From Pseudomonas azotoformans (GTDB lineage Bacteria > Pseudomonadota > Gammaproteobacteria > Pseudomonadales > Pseudomonadaceae): DNA of 64,000 nucleotides. A program made the translations under genes and the position numbers. Location of the stretch: NCBI RefSeq assembly GCF_001579805.1, contig NZ_CP014546.1, positions 558,001-622,000 on the forward strand, written 5' to 3'. Position 1 is the stretch's first letter. Every line of letters begins with the position of its first letter. The notes below the pieces were generated by a model that made no database searches, was not told the origin of the DNA, and saw nothing but the letters and a program-made list of their open reading frames with translations. Below, piece by piece: positions 1 to 8,204 of this stretch.

Positions 1-302
1 GAAATATCAGAGACTATAGAAACAAGCTGCAAATCGTCCCGAAATTTTTTGTAGCTTAACGAATGATAGAGGCCAAACGCATCAGAGAAACTAAAAAAAC
101 ACTCCATCACGTCATACAAAGCCTCAACCTCTCGCTCAATGAGCTTTTCATTGAGAACTTGTGACGCATGCCTTTTAAAAAATATATAGCTCAACCCCGC
201 GGCAATTGCCGGCACCACGACGGAGCAAATAAGAGTTACATAATCAAACCAGTCATGATCGGTCGCCATCTCGGTTATTTGTTTCATTTCTTCAAAAGTC
301 AT
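1..302 (-). CDS. Partial membrane protein (C-terminal part off the left edge)
   Basis: An open frame starts with ATG at 302-300 and stays open to base 1, giving 100 codons with no stop, so only the N-terminal part is in the window. A GGGAGGGGG tract lies 4 bases or fewer upstream of the ATG as a ribosome-binding site. The protein begins MTFEEMKQITEM, has one clear hydrophobic segment at about residues 21-42 (VTLICSVVVPAIAAGLSYIFF), and then a basic and charged stretch, so one transmembrane anchor with a cytoplasmic tail is likely. I do not recognise a family. It is divergent from the GHKL ATPase gene, and the 160 or so bases between them must hold both promoters. Its AT-rich composition matches the island. 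It could be a small anchored accessory protein of the defence cluster, but that is only inference from position. Confidence 0.6.
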   Translation of the reverse strand, partial: MTFEEMKQITEMATDHDWFDYVTLICSVVVPAIAAGLSYIFFKRHASQVLNEKLIEREVEALYDVMECFFSFSDAFGLYHSLSYKKFRDDLQLVSIVSDI

Positions 303-453
303 ACCCCCTCCCAAAAAAAATATTAAAACCATTAAATACCTAAACAGAATTGTACTATGACCGATCATCCCAGAGCTAGCCGCTCATGAAAACCACAAAA
401 ATATTGCACCCCCTAACAAAATATAGTAGGAATACAGCAATTTTTCTACCCGT

Positions 454-469
454 GGAGGGAACCATTTTG
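454..469 (+). promoter_or_regulatory. Shine-Dalgarno and TTG start that decide the GHKL ATPase start
   Basis: GGAGGG at 454-459 is followed, after 7 bases, by an in-frame TTG at 467. The upstream ATG at 386 has no recognisable Shine-Dalgarno sequence, and the 27 codons after it are AT-rich and look like leader. The protein starting at the TTG begins just ahead of the conserved ATPase fold. I therefore prefer 467. A GTG at 452 is also in frame but overlaps the purine tract. Confidence 0.5.
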
Positions 470-2209
470 AAATCACCTGACCACATCTCAGTGGGATTTG
501 ATGCTGTCCGTCTCTGCGAAGCTATAGCCAAAATCGGCTATGAACCTTATACCGCGATCATGGATCTAGTGGACAACTCAGTGACTGCAGGGGCGAAGGA
601 GATCAAAGTAACTCTCGGCTTGCATGAAGGGAAAACATTAAAATCAAAAAACGGTGTCGCATATTACCAAATTGTAGACAACGGCAAAGGGATGAATGAA
701 GACGAAATAGTTAATGCATTTAAGATCGGCTCTGACAGGAACTATTCTGAAAACAGTCTATCAAAATATGGCATGGGCCTGAAATCGGCCGGACTATCAT
801 TAGGTACAAGCATTTCGATATTCAGCAAAAAAAATAAATCCCTATCATACAAATACACCTTTGACCTCGAAGTCATCAAAAAAATTAACGAAATCTCTGT
901 CGTACGCACTCAATTGACTGATGAAGAAGTCGAGCAAGCAAATATTCTTTTAAGTGGGAAGTCCGGCACTGTAGTGACCATCTCCGGATGCGAAAACATA
1001 AACCAGTCATCGCCGAACTTAACAATAACGAAATTACGGGAGCGCCTAGGCGTTGTCTACAGTAACTTTTTAAGTCGTCCAAAGCCACCTCTATCTATTC
1101 TATTCAGAGTAGTCAAGAACAACGAAGATACTGACTTTGAAGAAGCGACTCCAAAAGATCTTCTTTTTTTGGAAGAAGCCAAAAAGAATACTGACTGGAA
1201 CCCAAAAACTTATGATTTCGCCACTCCATATCTGGTACTCGATGAACTCTGGGACGCTTTCAAAGACAAGAATGATGAGCCATTATCAAAAATTAGAATT
1301 CAAGCAGTTGCTTTTCCACAAGCAGTCTTAGCGGATACGAAGTCTCCTTTAAGTCCCGAAAGCAAAGAAAAAATTCGGGCTTATCGAATATCTAGAGAAA
1401 ACAGCGGATTCTTCATCTACCGTAACGGTAGGCTCATCCGCTGGGGTGATAGCCTTGGTAGGCCCAACGGTAAACCTCTTATCGGAAAAGATGATATCAA
1501 CCTTAGGTTTAGGTTTGAGATCCTCACTGAACACGACGACATATTGCACGTAGACGTCTCAAAACAGCGCCTGGAAATTGACGACGAAATTTTAGGTAGT
1601 TTGGAAATCGTGGTATCGCAAGCGATCCGAACTGCGAAACAGATTCGACAGGCCTGCCAGGAAAAACTAAAGGTTCGCCACACAGAAGGCGAGTCCTTCA
1701 ACCAAACAGTCATCGACGTCACTGAGGATGATCCGCAAGAGCTCTCTAAAGGATCTCCAAGCAGAACGACTCTGGAACGTCAAAACAAATTAAATCAAGA
1801 GGCACAGAAGAAGCTTCAAGAGATCAAGTCAAAAAAAGGAAGTAACGATACCAATGATAGCGAGCCTGTCGCCACGGACAGCAGTCTATTCAAAAAAATC
1901 AGGTATGAGGAAAATTTCCCTCCGCGGCAGCTTTGGAAAACTTTTTTCGACTCACTACATGGCGCTTTTATCATTGTAAATAAGTCACACCCATTCTTCG
2001 AAGAGTTCATCAGCCGTTTTGAAAACGGCACACCTGAGCGCCTTACAATTGAAGCTTTGATGTTTTCCGCAGGAGTCGCCGAAAACAATGTTTTCAACTA
2101 CGAGCATGATATCGATACCACCAAACTAGAAAATGCCTTCAGAAGATTCCACAGGAATATTGATAGCTTTTTAGCTGATTGGGCTTACGAAAATCAAGGT
2201 GACGAGTGA
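467..2209 (+). CDS. GHKL (MORC-like) ATPase, candidate defence protein
   Basis: This is a 580-residue protein (607 if ATG 386 is used) with a Hsp90/MutL/histidine-kinase-type ATPase fold. Numbered from ATG 386, the N-box is AIMDLVDNS at 57-65, the G1 box is DNGKGM at 98-103 and the G2 box is KYGMGLKSAG at 127-136. An S5-like segment follows, and VDVSKQRLEI (about residue 390) resembles the lysine loop that contacts the gamma phosphate in MutL/MORC proteins. A charged linker (about 430-500) leads to an unassigned C-terminal domain. Prokaryotic MORC-like ATPases are known in restriction and other DNA-defence operons, where ATP-driven dimerisation may clamp DNA. Here the gene overlaps a GIY-YIG nuclease gene by four bases and faces dndBCDE. 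I infer that it is the motor or sensor subunit of a two-gene effector. A MutL-like repair role is unlikely because no MutL C-terminal domain is visible. Confidence 0.75.
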   Translation: MKSPDHISVGFDAVRLCEAIAKIGYEPYTAIMDLVDNSVTAGAKEIKVTLGLHEGKTLKSKNGVAYYQIVDNGKGMNEDEIVNAFKIGSDRNYSENSLSKYGMGLKSAGLSLGTSISIFSKKNKSLSYKYTFDLEVIKKINEISVVRTQLTDEEVEQANILLSGKSGTVVTISGCENINQSSPNLTITKLRERLGVVYSNFLSRPKPPLSILFRVVKNNEDTDFEEATPKDLLFLEEAKKNTDWNPKTYDFATPYLVLDELWDAFKDKNDEPLSKIRIQAVAFPQAVLADTKSPLSPESKEKIRAYRISRENSGFFIYRNGRLIRWGDSLGRPNGKPLIGKDDINLRFRFEILTEHDDILHVDVSKQRLEIDDEILGSLEIVVSQAIRTAKQIRQACQEKLKVRHTEGESFNQTVIDVTEDDPQELSKGSPSRTTLERQNKLNQEAQKKLQEIKSKKGSNDTNDSEPVATDSSLFKKIRYEENFPPRQLWKTFFDSLHGAFIIVNKSHPFFEEFISRFENGTPERLTIEALMFSAGVAENNVFNYEHDIDTTKLENAFRRFHRNIDSFLADWAYENQGDE

Positions 2210-2688
2210 TAGTACATTGTGGAACGGTGTGGGGGCGAAGGGGCGGATCGTACCTCTATGCAATTTTCACGACAGATCACGCTTACATTGGTGAAACTGG
2301 AAACATGCCAACTGCGAGATGGGGGTCACACCTAGGAAAAACTGACAGTTCATTTATGGAAAAGCTGAAGAAGGAGCTTGACTACCATGAACTCCCCATG
2401 TACGAGGACGACATTATTTACATAGGCTTACACTGCAAAGTTATTGATGACGAAATTGAAAGCAAAAGAAAGTTTGCTCGACTTGCAATTGAAGATGAAA
2501 TACATAAACAATTTATGTTAAATACAAACTCTTTTGGCTCATTCAAAAAACTACTTTCACGTCCAACAAAGCGATCAGCCAGAGTCACATTAAATTTTGA
2601 TGTTGAATCATTCGCCAAGTACGCAACAAAGGTCATCATTGAAGAATACAACAAATATGATGTCAACCTTGTTAGTTCAACAAAATAA
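2206..2688 (+). CDS. GIY-YIG-type nuclease domain protein
   Basis: This 160-residue protein starts at GTG 2206 inside GTGA, overlapping the ATPase stop by four bases, with AAGGTGA a few bases upstream. Translation is therefore coupled. The N-terminal half has the GIY-YIG layout: SYLYAI (15-20) in the GIY position, YIG at 27-29 followed by ET, a conserved arginine at 38 (TARWGSH), and a helix AIEDEIH at 94-100 that could supply the catalytic glutamate. The C-terminal 60 residues are unassigned and may bind DNA or the ATPase. The family cuts DNA through a metal-dependent tyrosine/arginine/glutamate site and occurs in UvrC, restriction enzymes and homing enzymes. The small size and coupling suggest a nuclease subunit of the ATPase. 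Its base composition is markedly AT-rich compared with the backbone. Confidence 0.75.
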   Translation: MIVHCGTVWGRRGGSYLYAIFTTDHAYIGETGNMPTARWGSHLGKTDSSFMEKLKKELDYHELPMYEDDIIYIGLHCKVIDDEIESKRKFARLAIEDEIHKQFMLNTNSFGSFKKLLSRPTKRSARVTLNFDVESFAKYATKVIIEEYNKYDVNLVSSTK

Positions 2689-2802
2689 ATTGCAGCCCAA
2701 CTGGACAAGGAACAGCTGTCATTGAACGCATAGACATACCTTCTCTGATCAACAGCGCACCAAAGCTGGGATGACAAGGACCACTAAATAGCTAGCCCCA
2801 GT

Positions 2803-2828
2803 CCCGGATCGCGAAAGCGCAATCCGGG
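2803..2828. terminator. Hairpin between convergent nuclease and dndE genes
   Basis: CCCGGAT at 2803-2809 pairs with ATCCGGG at 2822-2828, and an inner CGC-GAAA-GCG stem-loop lies between them. It is in the 191-base gap between the convergent GIY-YIG gene (ending 2688) and dndE (ending 2880). There is no long T-run on either side, so it may be a weak bidirectional terminator or just a barrier to converging transcripts. Nothing else is recognisable in the gap. Confidence 0.5.
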
Positions 2829-2879
2829 TCGACTAAGCCGAGAACCTATTATAAAAGAGACTTGCATTACTATCGCGAC

Positions 2880-3251
2880 TTATTCGACTAACTTCTTAAC
2901 TGATTCAGCGAGATATTCATCATCTTTTCCTGCGAGATAAGAGAGACCTCGATGCAAGTGACTAATGCAAACTTTCTTGAGGCTCTCAGAGTTAGCAATA
3001 CAACCATCCTGCTGCAGACGATACAGTAAAAGATTAAGATAGAGGTTTTCATGCCCACCCGTAAAAACTCTCCAGTCTATTTCAACCCCACCATTAAAAC
3101 TGAATTCCTCGTCTGGAGGAACTGATGCTTCAGCGAGTGATAAACAAAGCGCATGCCGACAAATAGAGTTGTAGTGTTCCATGCCTGTCTTACGCTTCAG
3201 AGTTGATAGTTGTATCTTGGCAGCAGCAGTCAGACGAATACGATCAATCAT
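2880..3251 (-). CDS. dndE: DNA phosphorothioation protein DndE
   Basis: This 123-residue protein has the length and start of DndE (MIDRIRLTAAAKIQLSTLKRKTGMEHYNSICRHAL shortened here to its first part, MIDRIRLTAAAKIQ). Known DndE proteins form tetramers with a basic face that binds nicked DNA and work with DndC and DndD to place sulfur in the DNA backbone. The lysine/arginine-rich first 25 residues fit that binding face. The start codon overlaps the dndD stop as ATGA at 3251-3248, so it is translationally coupled and last in the operon. A GGVEIDW element in the middle is shared with family members as I remember them. The gene stops 52 bases from the convergent-gap hairpin. Confidence is high because of the ordered dndBCDE context. 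Confidence 0.88.
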   Translation of the reverse strand: MIDRIRLTAAAKIQLSTLKRKTGMEHYNSICRHALCLSLAEASVPPDEEFSFNGGVEIDWRVFTGGHENLYLNLLLYRLQQDGCIANSESLKKVCISHLHRGLSYLAGKDDEYLAESVKKLVE

Positions 3252-5233
3252 TGAATATCACCCAAATTTAGCTGATGAGCTTTTACAGTAGCTACGCTGC
3301 GGCGCTCTTCATCATCGAAACACAGTTCATATTCGCGACTCATGTGCTCCTCTAGTGCTGTATGCACACTCCCCTCAACTTCTTCATCCGTAGAAAGCAC
3401 TAAAACCTGATGAGAAATTTTAGCAAAGAAATTATGAATCAAAGCTTCACGATGACTTCGGTCCAGGCGTGCCAACGGAGTATCTACCACTACCGGGAAG
3501 CGTCCTTTACGCTCTCTGATCAATGCACTTAACACAGCGATCGCAAGAATTTGTCGCTCACCTGCTGACAAACGCTCCATCGGCAATGTATAACCATTTA
3601 CATCCTCAATGGATACTGCATAAGTTTGTGGCTCGACTAATACTCGAGCGATTAAATTGCGCTTACGTAGTAACTTTTTGAATTCGGTAGTTATCATTTC
3701 CGACAGCCATTTAGCCTTTGAAGCTAGTAAACGGTCCCGGAAGAGATTTAGTGCTACCTTAGCGCGGTCAGCCGCTTGCAGAGTGATAAGCTGAAAAGCG
3801 CCATCCTTAAGCTCGGCACGAGCACGCGCCATCGCGGCGTTATAACGAACCTCGAAATGAGCTTGTTTACCACGCAATTCGTCAAGTTCGCGACTCTGCG
3901 CCTGCACTTTCAGCTCCGCATTCGAAACTGCTAAAGAGTGTTTCTGCATGGACTCGAAGACAGCACCGAGCTGCTCGTACGCTGGTATCTGATCCACTGC
4001 TTGCAGTGCTTTCTCCATAGCCTGTTTTGTTACTGCGAGGGCTTCCTGCACATCCTTAAAACGCTGCTTGGCTATCTGTAAGCTCGTCTCTAGTTCAGTA
4101 GGATCGCCCTGATGCAAGAAAACTGGCGAATGATGCTCGGTCGATCGTAGCCCCTGGATATCTGCCGCGAGTAATTGTGCTACCACTGGCTGCGCTCTAG
4201 GAGCTGCATGAGTTAACAACTCCAGAATTCGCTGGTCGCGGCTGGCAAACTCTTTAATTAGCATATGAGCGTGCCGAGCATGTTGATCTTTCTGCCACTG
4301 CAGTTTGTAGTCGATCCAGAGAGGCCCCAACCATGCAAGCGGCAGTAACGGATCCTCTAGGACCTCAACAAAAGCAGCACGCGCTTGCAGGTGCTGTTGC
4401 TGACAAAATTCGACACGAGCGCGCAGCTCTGCAGCCTGCTGGTACGCTTGCAAGCCACTTCGCTGCGCCTCAACAGAGAAGCGCTCCAACTTACGCTGTA
4501 CGTCGTCTAGTTCGGTTCTAGCTTGCCCCTGATTCTGCAACAATATTTCGATACGACGCTCTAGTTCTCTGAGCTGCAGTTCGTATTCATCTGCCTGCTG
4601 CTGATCGCCACTGGCCGCGCGGGTTGAATTCTTTTTGCCGCTGCGACGCTCCAGCGCCTTGAGATCTCCGGCTAAAGCATCGATACCCCCAACCCCCAAA
4701 AAAACCTCGGTCGCACGGCGTAACAACTCTGGAAGCCGCTCAGGATTTGCCAAGGCCTCGATTTTTTCACCATCGAACAGGAACAGGTGTACAAGCTCCA
4801 CCGGCAAGATGCCGTTGATGAAGTCATCCCAATTTTCAGCTAGTAAACGATCTTCAAAATCACCAGCAAATACACGGAATTGCTCTCTGCACCCTTTCGC
4901 CCTAGCGGACCATTCACGGCGAATCGTAAGTATCTGGGTATAATCCGCCACTTCTATGCCAAGCTGCATCTCGATTAGCGCAGGACCTGTAGCATCATTA
5001 CGCTGCAGTCCACTAATGAGCTGCTCATATTCAGATCGGCGAGCTATGTTTATGGCCTTATAACCATATAAGCCAACCTGCAGTGCAGTAAGCAGCGTGG
5101 TTTTGCCACTACCATTTAGAGCCTTGATTAAAATGACGGGGCGTTTAGCCTGCACGCTAAGATCGAAAGTTTGCCGCTCGCGAAATGGACCAAGGTTCTC
5201 AATGGAAATCTGGTTAATAGTTAACTTGGCCAT
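3248..5233 (-). CDS. dndD: DNA phosphorothioation ATPase DndD
   Basis: This 661-residue SMC/Rad50-like ATPase has Walker A (NGSGKTT) at 40-46, a long charged and probably coiled-coil centre at about 200-530, an ABC signature LSAGERQ at about 555-561, and Walker B (PVVVDTP) at about 580-586 followed by a D-loop (LARLD). In Dnd systems DndD supplies ATP hydrolysis, and probably DNA nicking or remodelling, for sulfur incorporation by the DndCDE complex. GGAAG lies a few bases before the ATG, which is only two bases after the dndC stop. The stop overlaps the dndE start. The length is normal for the family and all ATPase motifs look intact. Rad50 or another SMC protein is ruled out by the operon. 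Confidence 0.93.
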   Translation of the reverse strand: MAKLTINQISIENLGPFRERQTFDLSVQAKRPVILIKALNGSGKTTLLTALQVGLYGYKAINIARRSEYEQLISGLQRNDATGPALIEMQLGIEVADYTQILTIRREWSARAKGCREQFRVFAGDFEDRLLAENWDDFINGILPVELVHLFLFDGEKIEALANPERLPELLRRATEVFLGVGGIDALAGDLKALERRSGKKNSTRAASGDQQQADEYELQLRELERRIEILLQNQGQARTELDDVQRKLERFSVEAQRSGLQAYQQAAELRARVEFCQQQHLQARAAFVEVLEDPLLPLAWLGPLWIDYKLQWQKDQHARHAHMLIKEFASRDQRILELLTHAAPRAQPVVAQLLAADIQGLRSTEHHSPVFLHQGDPTELETSLQIAKQRFKDVQEALAVTKQAMEKALQAVDQIPAYEQLGAVFESMQKHSLAVSNAELKVQAQSRELDELRGKQAHFEVRYNAAMARARAELKDGAFQLITLQAADRAKVALNLFRDRLLASKAKWLSEMITTEFKKLLRKRNLIARVLVEPQTYAVSIEDVNGYTLPMERLSAGERQILAIAVLSALIRERKGRFPVVVDTPLARLDRSHREALIHNFFAKISHQVLVLSTDEEVEGSVHTALEEHMSREYELCFDDEERRSVATVKAHQLNLGDIQ

Positions 5234-5235
5234 GT

Positions 5236-6726
5236 TTATTTTTCTTCCGCCTCTACTGCTACTAGAGGAATTAGCTCTAGCTCGTCGGGAGCGCTAGGTT
5301 CTTCCTGAGCGTCATCTCGATTACTCTTTGCAAAATCCAAAGCTTCGAACTCGGTACGGAACGCGTTAGCTTTAAGGACATCGTCCAACCGATCCAAATG
5401 CCGAGAGCGCTTTTGGGTCTGCATAGATTGGAACTGCGCTGCCAACAAATTACGCGTTAGCTGATAAAGATTGTCGCCCGCCTCTGGGTCGAGCTCATTA
5501 GTGACTTCACGTAGCAAGGCCAAATCTTCAGCCTCCAGGGGTACCGGCTCCATCGAGCGACCAGGATATTCCTCCTGAAAAACGAGCTCGTATATCCCGG
5601 GAACTAAGTCTTCGATTTCCCCCTTTTCCTCAACCCAGATACGCCGTATAGCATCTAGCTCATCGATAGATATCAATTCAATCTGAACATGCCCAGGGAC
5701 CTTGGCATCGCGCACTGCGCGCTGGGTACGCAATAATTCCTCAAGCAATTTAGCGCGATAGCTCTGTAGATACGGGCCGTGGATGAGCTCAGCAGTTTCC
5801 CCATTACCCATCAACTTCACACGACCATTCATCCGTTTGAAGTCACGAACGCCCCAGTCCTGCACACTTAGGTAATTGTTTCGAAAGTCCAGAATCGGCT
5901 GCATCCATGACTTTTGGTCATCATTTTGAATCATGGCTTGCATTGATTTATCTTGCGAAACCATGGTGCAGACGTAGCAGCCAAAGCGGCTATCGCCACA
6001 GCTTGGAGTAGATTTGTCGACCACAACAGGGCACTCAGCATCAGGAGTGGCGCCTTTGTAAATGCTAAACAAATTCTGGTTATCGACACCCCAAGGGTTG
6101 TCATGAGTGAGGACATACATCCAGACGTCATCACTGGTCCACGTTTCGATAGGCAGATAAACCCAAACACGCGAAAGCTTAGGGTCTCGGTTACGACTCA
6201 AACGATCACGCGTGCTCCCACTATAATTGTCCATCACTTTGTCACGCGCTTGGCTCTCTCCACGACGCTGACCGAGCACCAGAATGGCCTCGTTGTTGGC
6301 TTCGGAAAGCTCTTGGATAAACTTAGTAGAGGCACTGATCTTCAAGCGATCTGTGCACCACCGGAAGCGGTTACGCGGAGCAGGATAGCCTTTGCCTATG
6401 AGATTGACCCAAAAGCGGTGCTCAAGGCTAGGGGTAAGTCTGTGAGGGCGAATGGGGAGCTGCTGCCGCTCCGCTGCCTCCTTCATATGTTGGAGTGATG
6501 ATGCGACCCAAGCGGCAATAACTGGGTTCTCTACCAGTGTGTCAGTACTGATGACGTGTATATCCTTGGTGCGCTGCTCGACGGGCATCGCCGCAACTGC
6601 TTTCCAAATAAGCTGCAGGGAAGCCGTTGAGTCCTTACCGCCGCTGTATCCAACGATCCATGGTATAGAGTCGGAGCGGTAGAGCGTCTGAATTTCTTCG
6701 ATGATAGTTTCGGGAGGCGTGCTCAT
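5236..6726 (-). CDS. dndC: DNA phosphorothioation sulfurtransferase DndC
   Basis: This 496-residue PAPS-reductase/ATP-pyrophosphatase family protein has the PP-loop YSGGKDS at residues 27-33. An iron-sulfur cysteine set follows: CTDRLK, then CP...SCGDSRFGCYVC. In Dnd systems DndC activates the DNA phosphate with ATP and carries the 4Fe-4S cluster loaded by a cysteine desulfurase. An in-frame GTG at 6768 would overlap dndB. I prefer ATG 6726, which has GGAAAA about 8 bases upstream and starts MSTPPETIIEE, 28 bases after the dndB stop. No dndA desulfurase gene is next to it, so a chromosomal IscS probably supplies sulfur, as is known for many Dnd hosts. Confidence 0.93.
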   Translation of the reverse strand: MSTPPETIIEEIQTLYRSDSIPWIVGYSGGKDSTASLQLIWKAVAAMPVEQRTKDIHVISTDTLVENPVIAAWVASSLQHMKEAAERQQLPIRPHRLTPSLEHRFWVNLIGKGYPAPRNRFRWCTDRLKISASTKFIQELSEANNEAILVLGQRRGESQARDKVMDNYSGSTRDRLSRNRDPKLSRVWVYLPIETWTSDDVWMYVLTHDNPWGVDNQNLFSIYKGATPDAECPVVVDKSTPSCGDSRFGCYVCTMVSQDKSMQAMIQNDDQKSWMQPILDFRNNYLSVQDWGVRDFKRMNGRVKLMGNGETAELIHGPYLQSYRAKLLEELLRTQRAVRDAKVPGHVQIELISIDELDAIRRIWVEEKGEIEDLVPGIYELVFQEEYPGRSMEPVPLEAEDLALLREVTNELDPEAGDNLYQLTRNLLAAQFQSMQTQKRSRHLDRLDDVLKANAFRTEFEALDFAKSNRDDAQEEPSAPDELELIPLVAVEAEEK

Positions 6727-6754
6727 AGTTTTTTCCGGTGTGTAACGTGCAGCT

Positions 6755-7855
6755 TTACTGGCGGGCACTAGTAAACGCGCTTTCGATGACCTGCTCTTCA
6801 GGAGTCAGAGGAAGCCCGAGCGAGAGTTTGATTTGATTGCATGTCAGGGTGATGTTCTGACTATTCTTTGCCATCCGACCGCCAATCATTGCACGACCTT
6901 CCCATGTGGCTATGTTAGTACGCGACCAGTCAATTTCACGTAGTTTTCTCAGCAAGAACTGGAGGTCGGGTTGCCCTGCATTAGTTTTGTAAATGAACTT
7001 GCCTACACGCCCCAATGCATGCAGCACGATGGAATGCGAATGAATGAAGTCCTGTCGAACCTCTCCGGCCGTCATACGACCTTCACGCACGTATATCCAC
7101 TCGGGAATCTGGTCCCCAATGACCTCCCAGAAATCTTGGCACTTCTTTGATGCCACAGAGAAATCTTCAAGCTCCCGCTCGCTTAGCATTTCCAAAATTG
7201 CAAAATGAAGAGCACTGAGGGTAAATAGCTTTCGCGAACGCTTAGACAGCGAAGATCGCTCCGCTTCAATCAAGTTTCTGAAGACTCGCGACGTAAGCCC
7301 CAGGTGCTTCGCCACGCTAGCTGCCGCATTGCGGTGATCGTAAAGCACGCTTAGCGAAGGCGAGGGCTTAACCGCATGACGATTAAGATCGGCGAACATT
7401 TGCTGGCAACGCTCCAGCCCGCGGTCATGGAAAAAAACCACGGCAATTGTCTCATCACCAAGCTCAGGTCGCTCCCCAATAGCTAACTCAATTGCCGCGC
7501 GTCGATGTTGCCCATCATTGACGATAAACTTAGCGTCCATATCGACAGTCAACGTGCCCATTCGAAAATGGTTAGTATCGTCATTCCCCACAGGCGCGAA
7601 GCTGACCTTGCCGTCTATAGACGCGGTGATGGCCGAGAATGTGTAGCTATCTGAATTGGAGGTGATGTACCTGGCGAGCTCAGGAATGCGCGAACGATTG
7701 ATTGACCTCTGCGCCCTCAATTCAGGCATCAGCTCCTCATTATCAAAAACGAATAGCTTCGCCAGCAACCGCAGCGGGCACATGGAGACGTAGTATTCCC
7801 GTCCCGCTTGGACACCACGGATGGCAGGAAACGTGTAGGAAAAAGGACTAGTCAT
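6755..7855 (-). CDS. dndB: DGQHR-domain protein DndB (phosphorothioation regulator)
   Basis: This 366-residue protein carries the DGQHR motif at 114-118 within VNDGQHRRAAIE, which defines the DndB/ParB-like DGQHR family. DndB is not required for sulfur insertion. In studied hosts it represses the dnd operon and affects modification frequency. It is first in the operon, followed by dndC after 28 bases. The ATG at 7855 has no strong Shine-Dalgarno sequence and is only 14 bases from a perfect inverted repeat, so the transcript leader is either very short or includes that repeat. Autorepression through the repeat is a reasonable inference. The length is usual for the family. Confidence 0.9.
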   Translation of the reverse strand: MTSPFSYTFPAIRGVQAGREYYVSMCPLRLLAKLFVFDNEELMPELRAQRSINRSRIPELARYITSNSDSYTFSAITASIDGKVSFAPVGNDDTNHFRMGTLTVDMDAKFIVNDGQHRRAAIELAIGERPELGDETIAVVFFHDRGLERCQQMFADLNRHAVKPSPSLSVLYDHRNAAASVAKHLGLTSRVFRNLIEAERSSLSKRSRKLFTLSALHFAILEMLSERELEDFSVASKKCQDFWEVIGDQIPEWIYVREGRMTAGEVRQDFIHSHSIVLHALGRVGKFIYKTNAGQPDLQFLLRKLREIDWSRTNIATWEGRAMIGGRMAKNSQNITLTCNQIKLSLGLPLTPEEQVIESAFTSARQ

Positions 7856-7869
7856 AGGCTAAAAGCTTA

Positions 7870-7899
7870 TCATGTTTGTCTACCGACAGACAAACATGA
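7870..7899. promoter_or_regulatory. Perfect inverted repeat upstream of dndB (putative operator)
   Basis: TCATGTTTGTCT at 7870-7881 and AGACAAACATGA at 7888-7899 are perfect 12-base inverted copies separated by ACCGAC. The site lies 15 bases upstream of the dndB ATG, in promoter position for the operon. Two-fold symmetry of this size fits a dimeric repressor site. DndB itself is the obvious candidate, since it is known as the operon repressor elsewhere. The same sequence could form a 12-bp RNA hairpin near the 5' end of the message. Confidence 0.65.
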
Positions 7900-7936
7900 C
7901 GCCTAAATAGACATACAACCTCGTTCGACCGAGCAA

Positions 7937-8074
7937 CTACGAATTCAGAGGCCTACAGAAGCCCGTTTGAGTTCTGCCGACCTGCAGCACGTAAGCCTTG
8001 CGCAGGCGCAGCGGAACGTCGACTTCTTTATTGCCTTCCTGGTTCCGAAAACAGCCCTCGACGAATAGCTCCAT
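7937..8074 (-). CDS. Small doubtful ORF, possible gene remnant (45 aa)
   Basis: ATG 8074 to TAG 7937 encodes 45 residues starting MELFVEGCFRNQEGNKEV and containing the protein-like run VPLRLRKAYVLQVG. It lies between the dnd operator and the island edge. There is no clear ribosome-binding site, and I recognise no family. It may be a decayed fragment of a mobile or accessory gene. Low confidence. Confidence 0.2.
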   Translation of the reverse strand: MELFVEGCFRNQEGNKEVDVPLRLRKAYVLQVGRTQTGFCRPLNS

Positions 8075-8204
8075 TTGGCCGATTCAGTTGAAAACAGTCG
8101 GCCTCAGCTTTTCAGGGCGGCACGTACGCCCTGAGATTGAAATCCTGAATCTTCGCAGAGATTCTAGGGATGAGAGTCACGCAGAATCGAGCTAAAAGGG
8201 CCGC

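Noticed and set aside
7998..8195. 65-codon plus-strand frame near the island edge
   Set aside because: It has no ribosome-binding site and reads as low-quality Ser/Arg-rich sequence.
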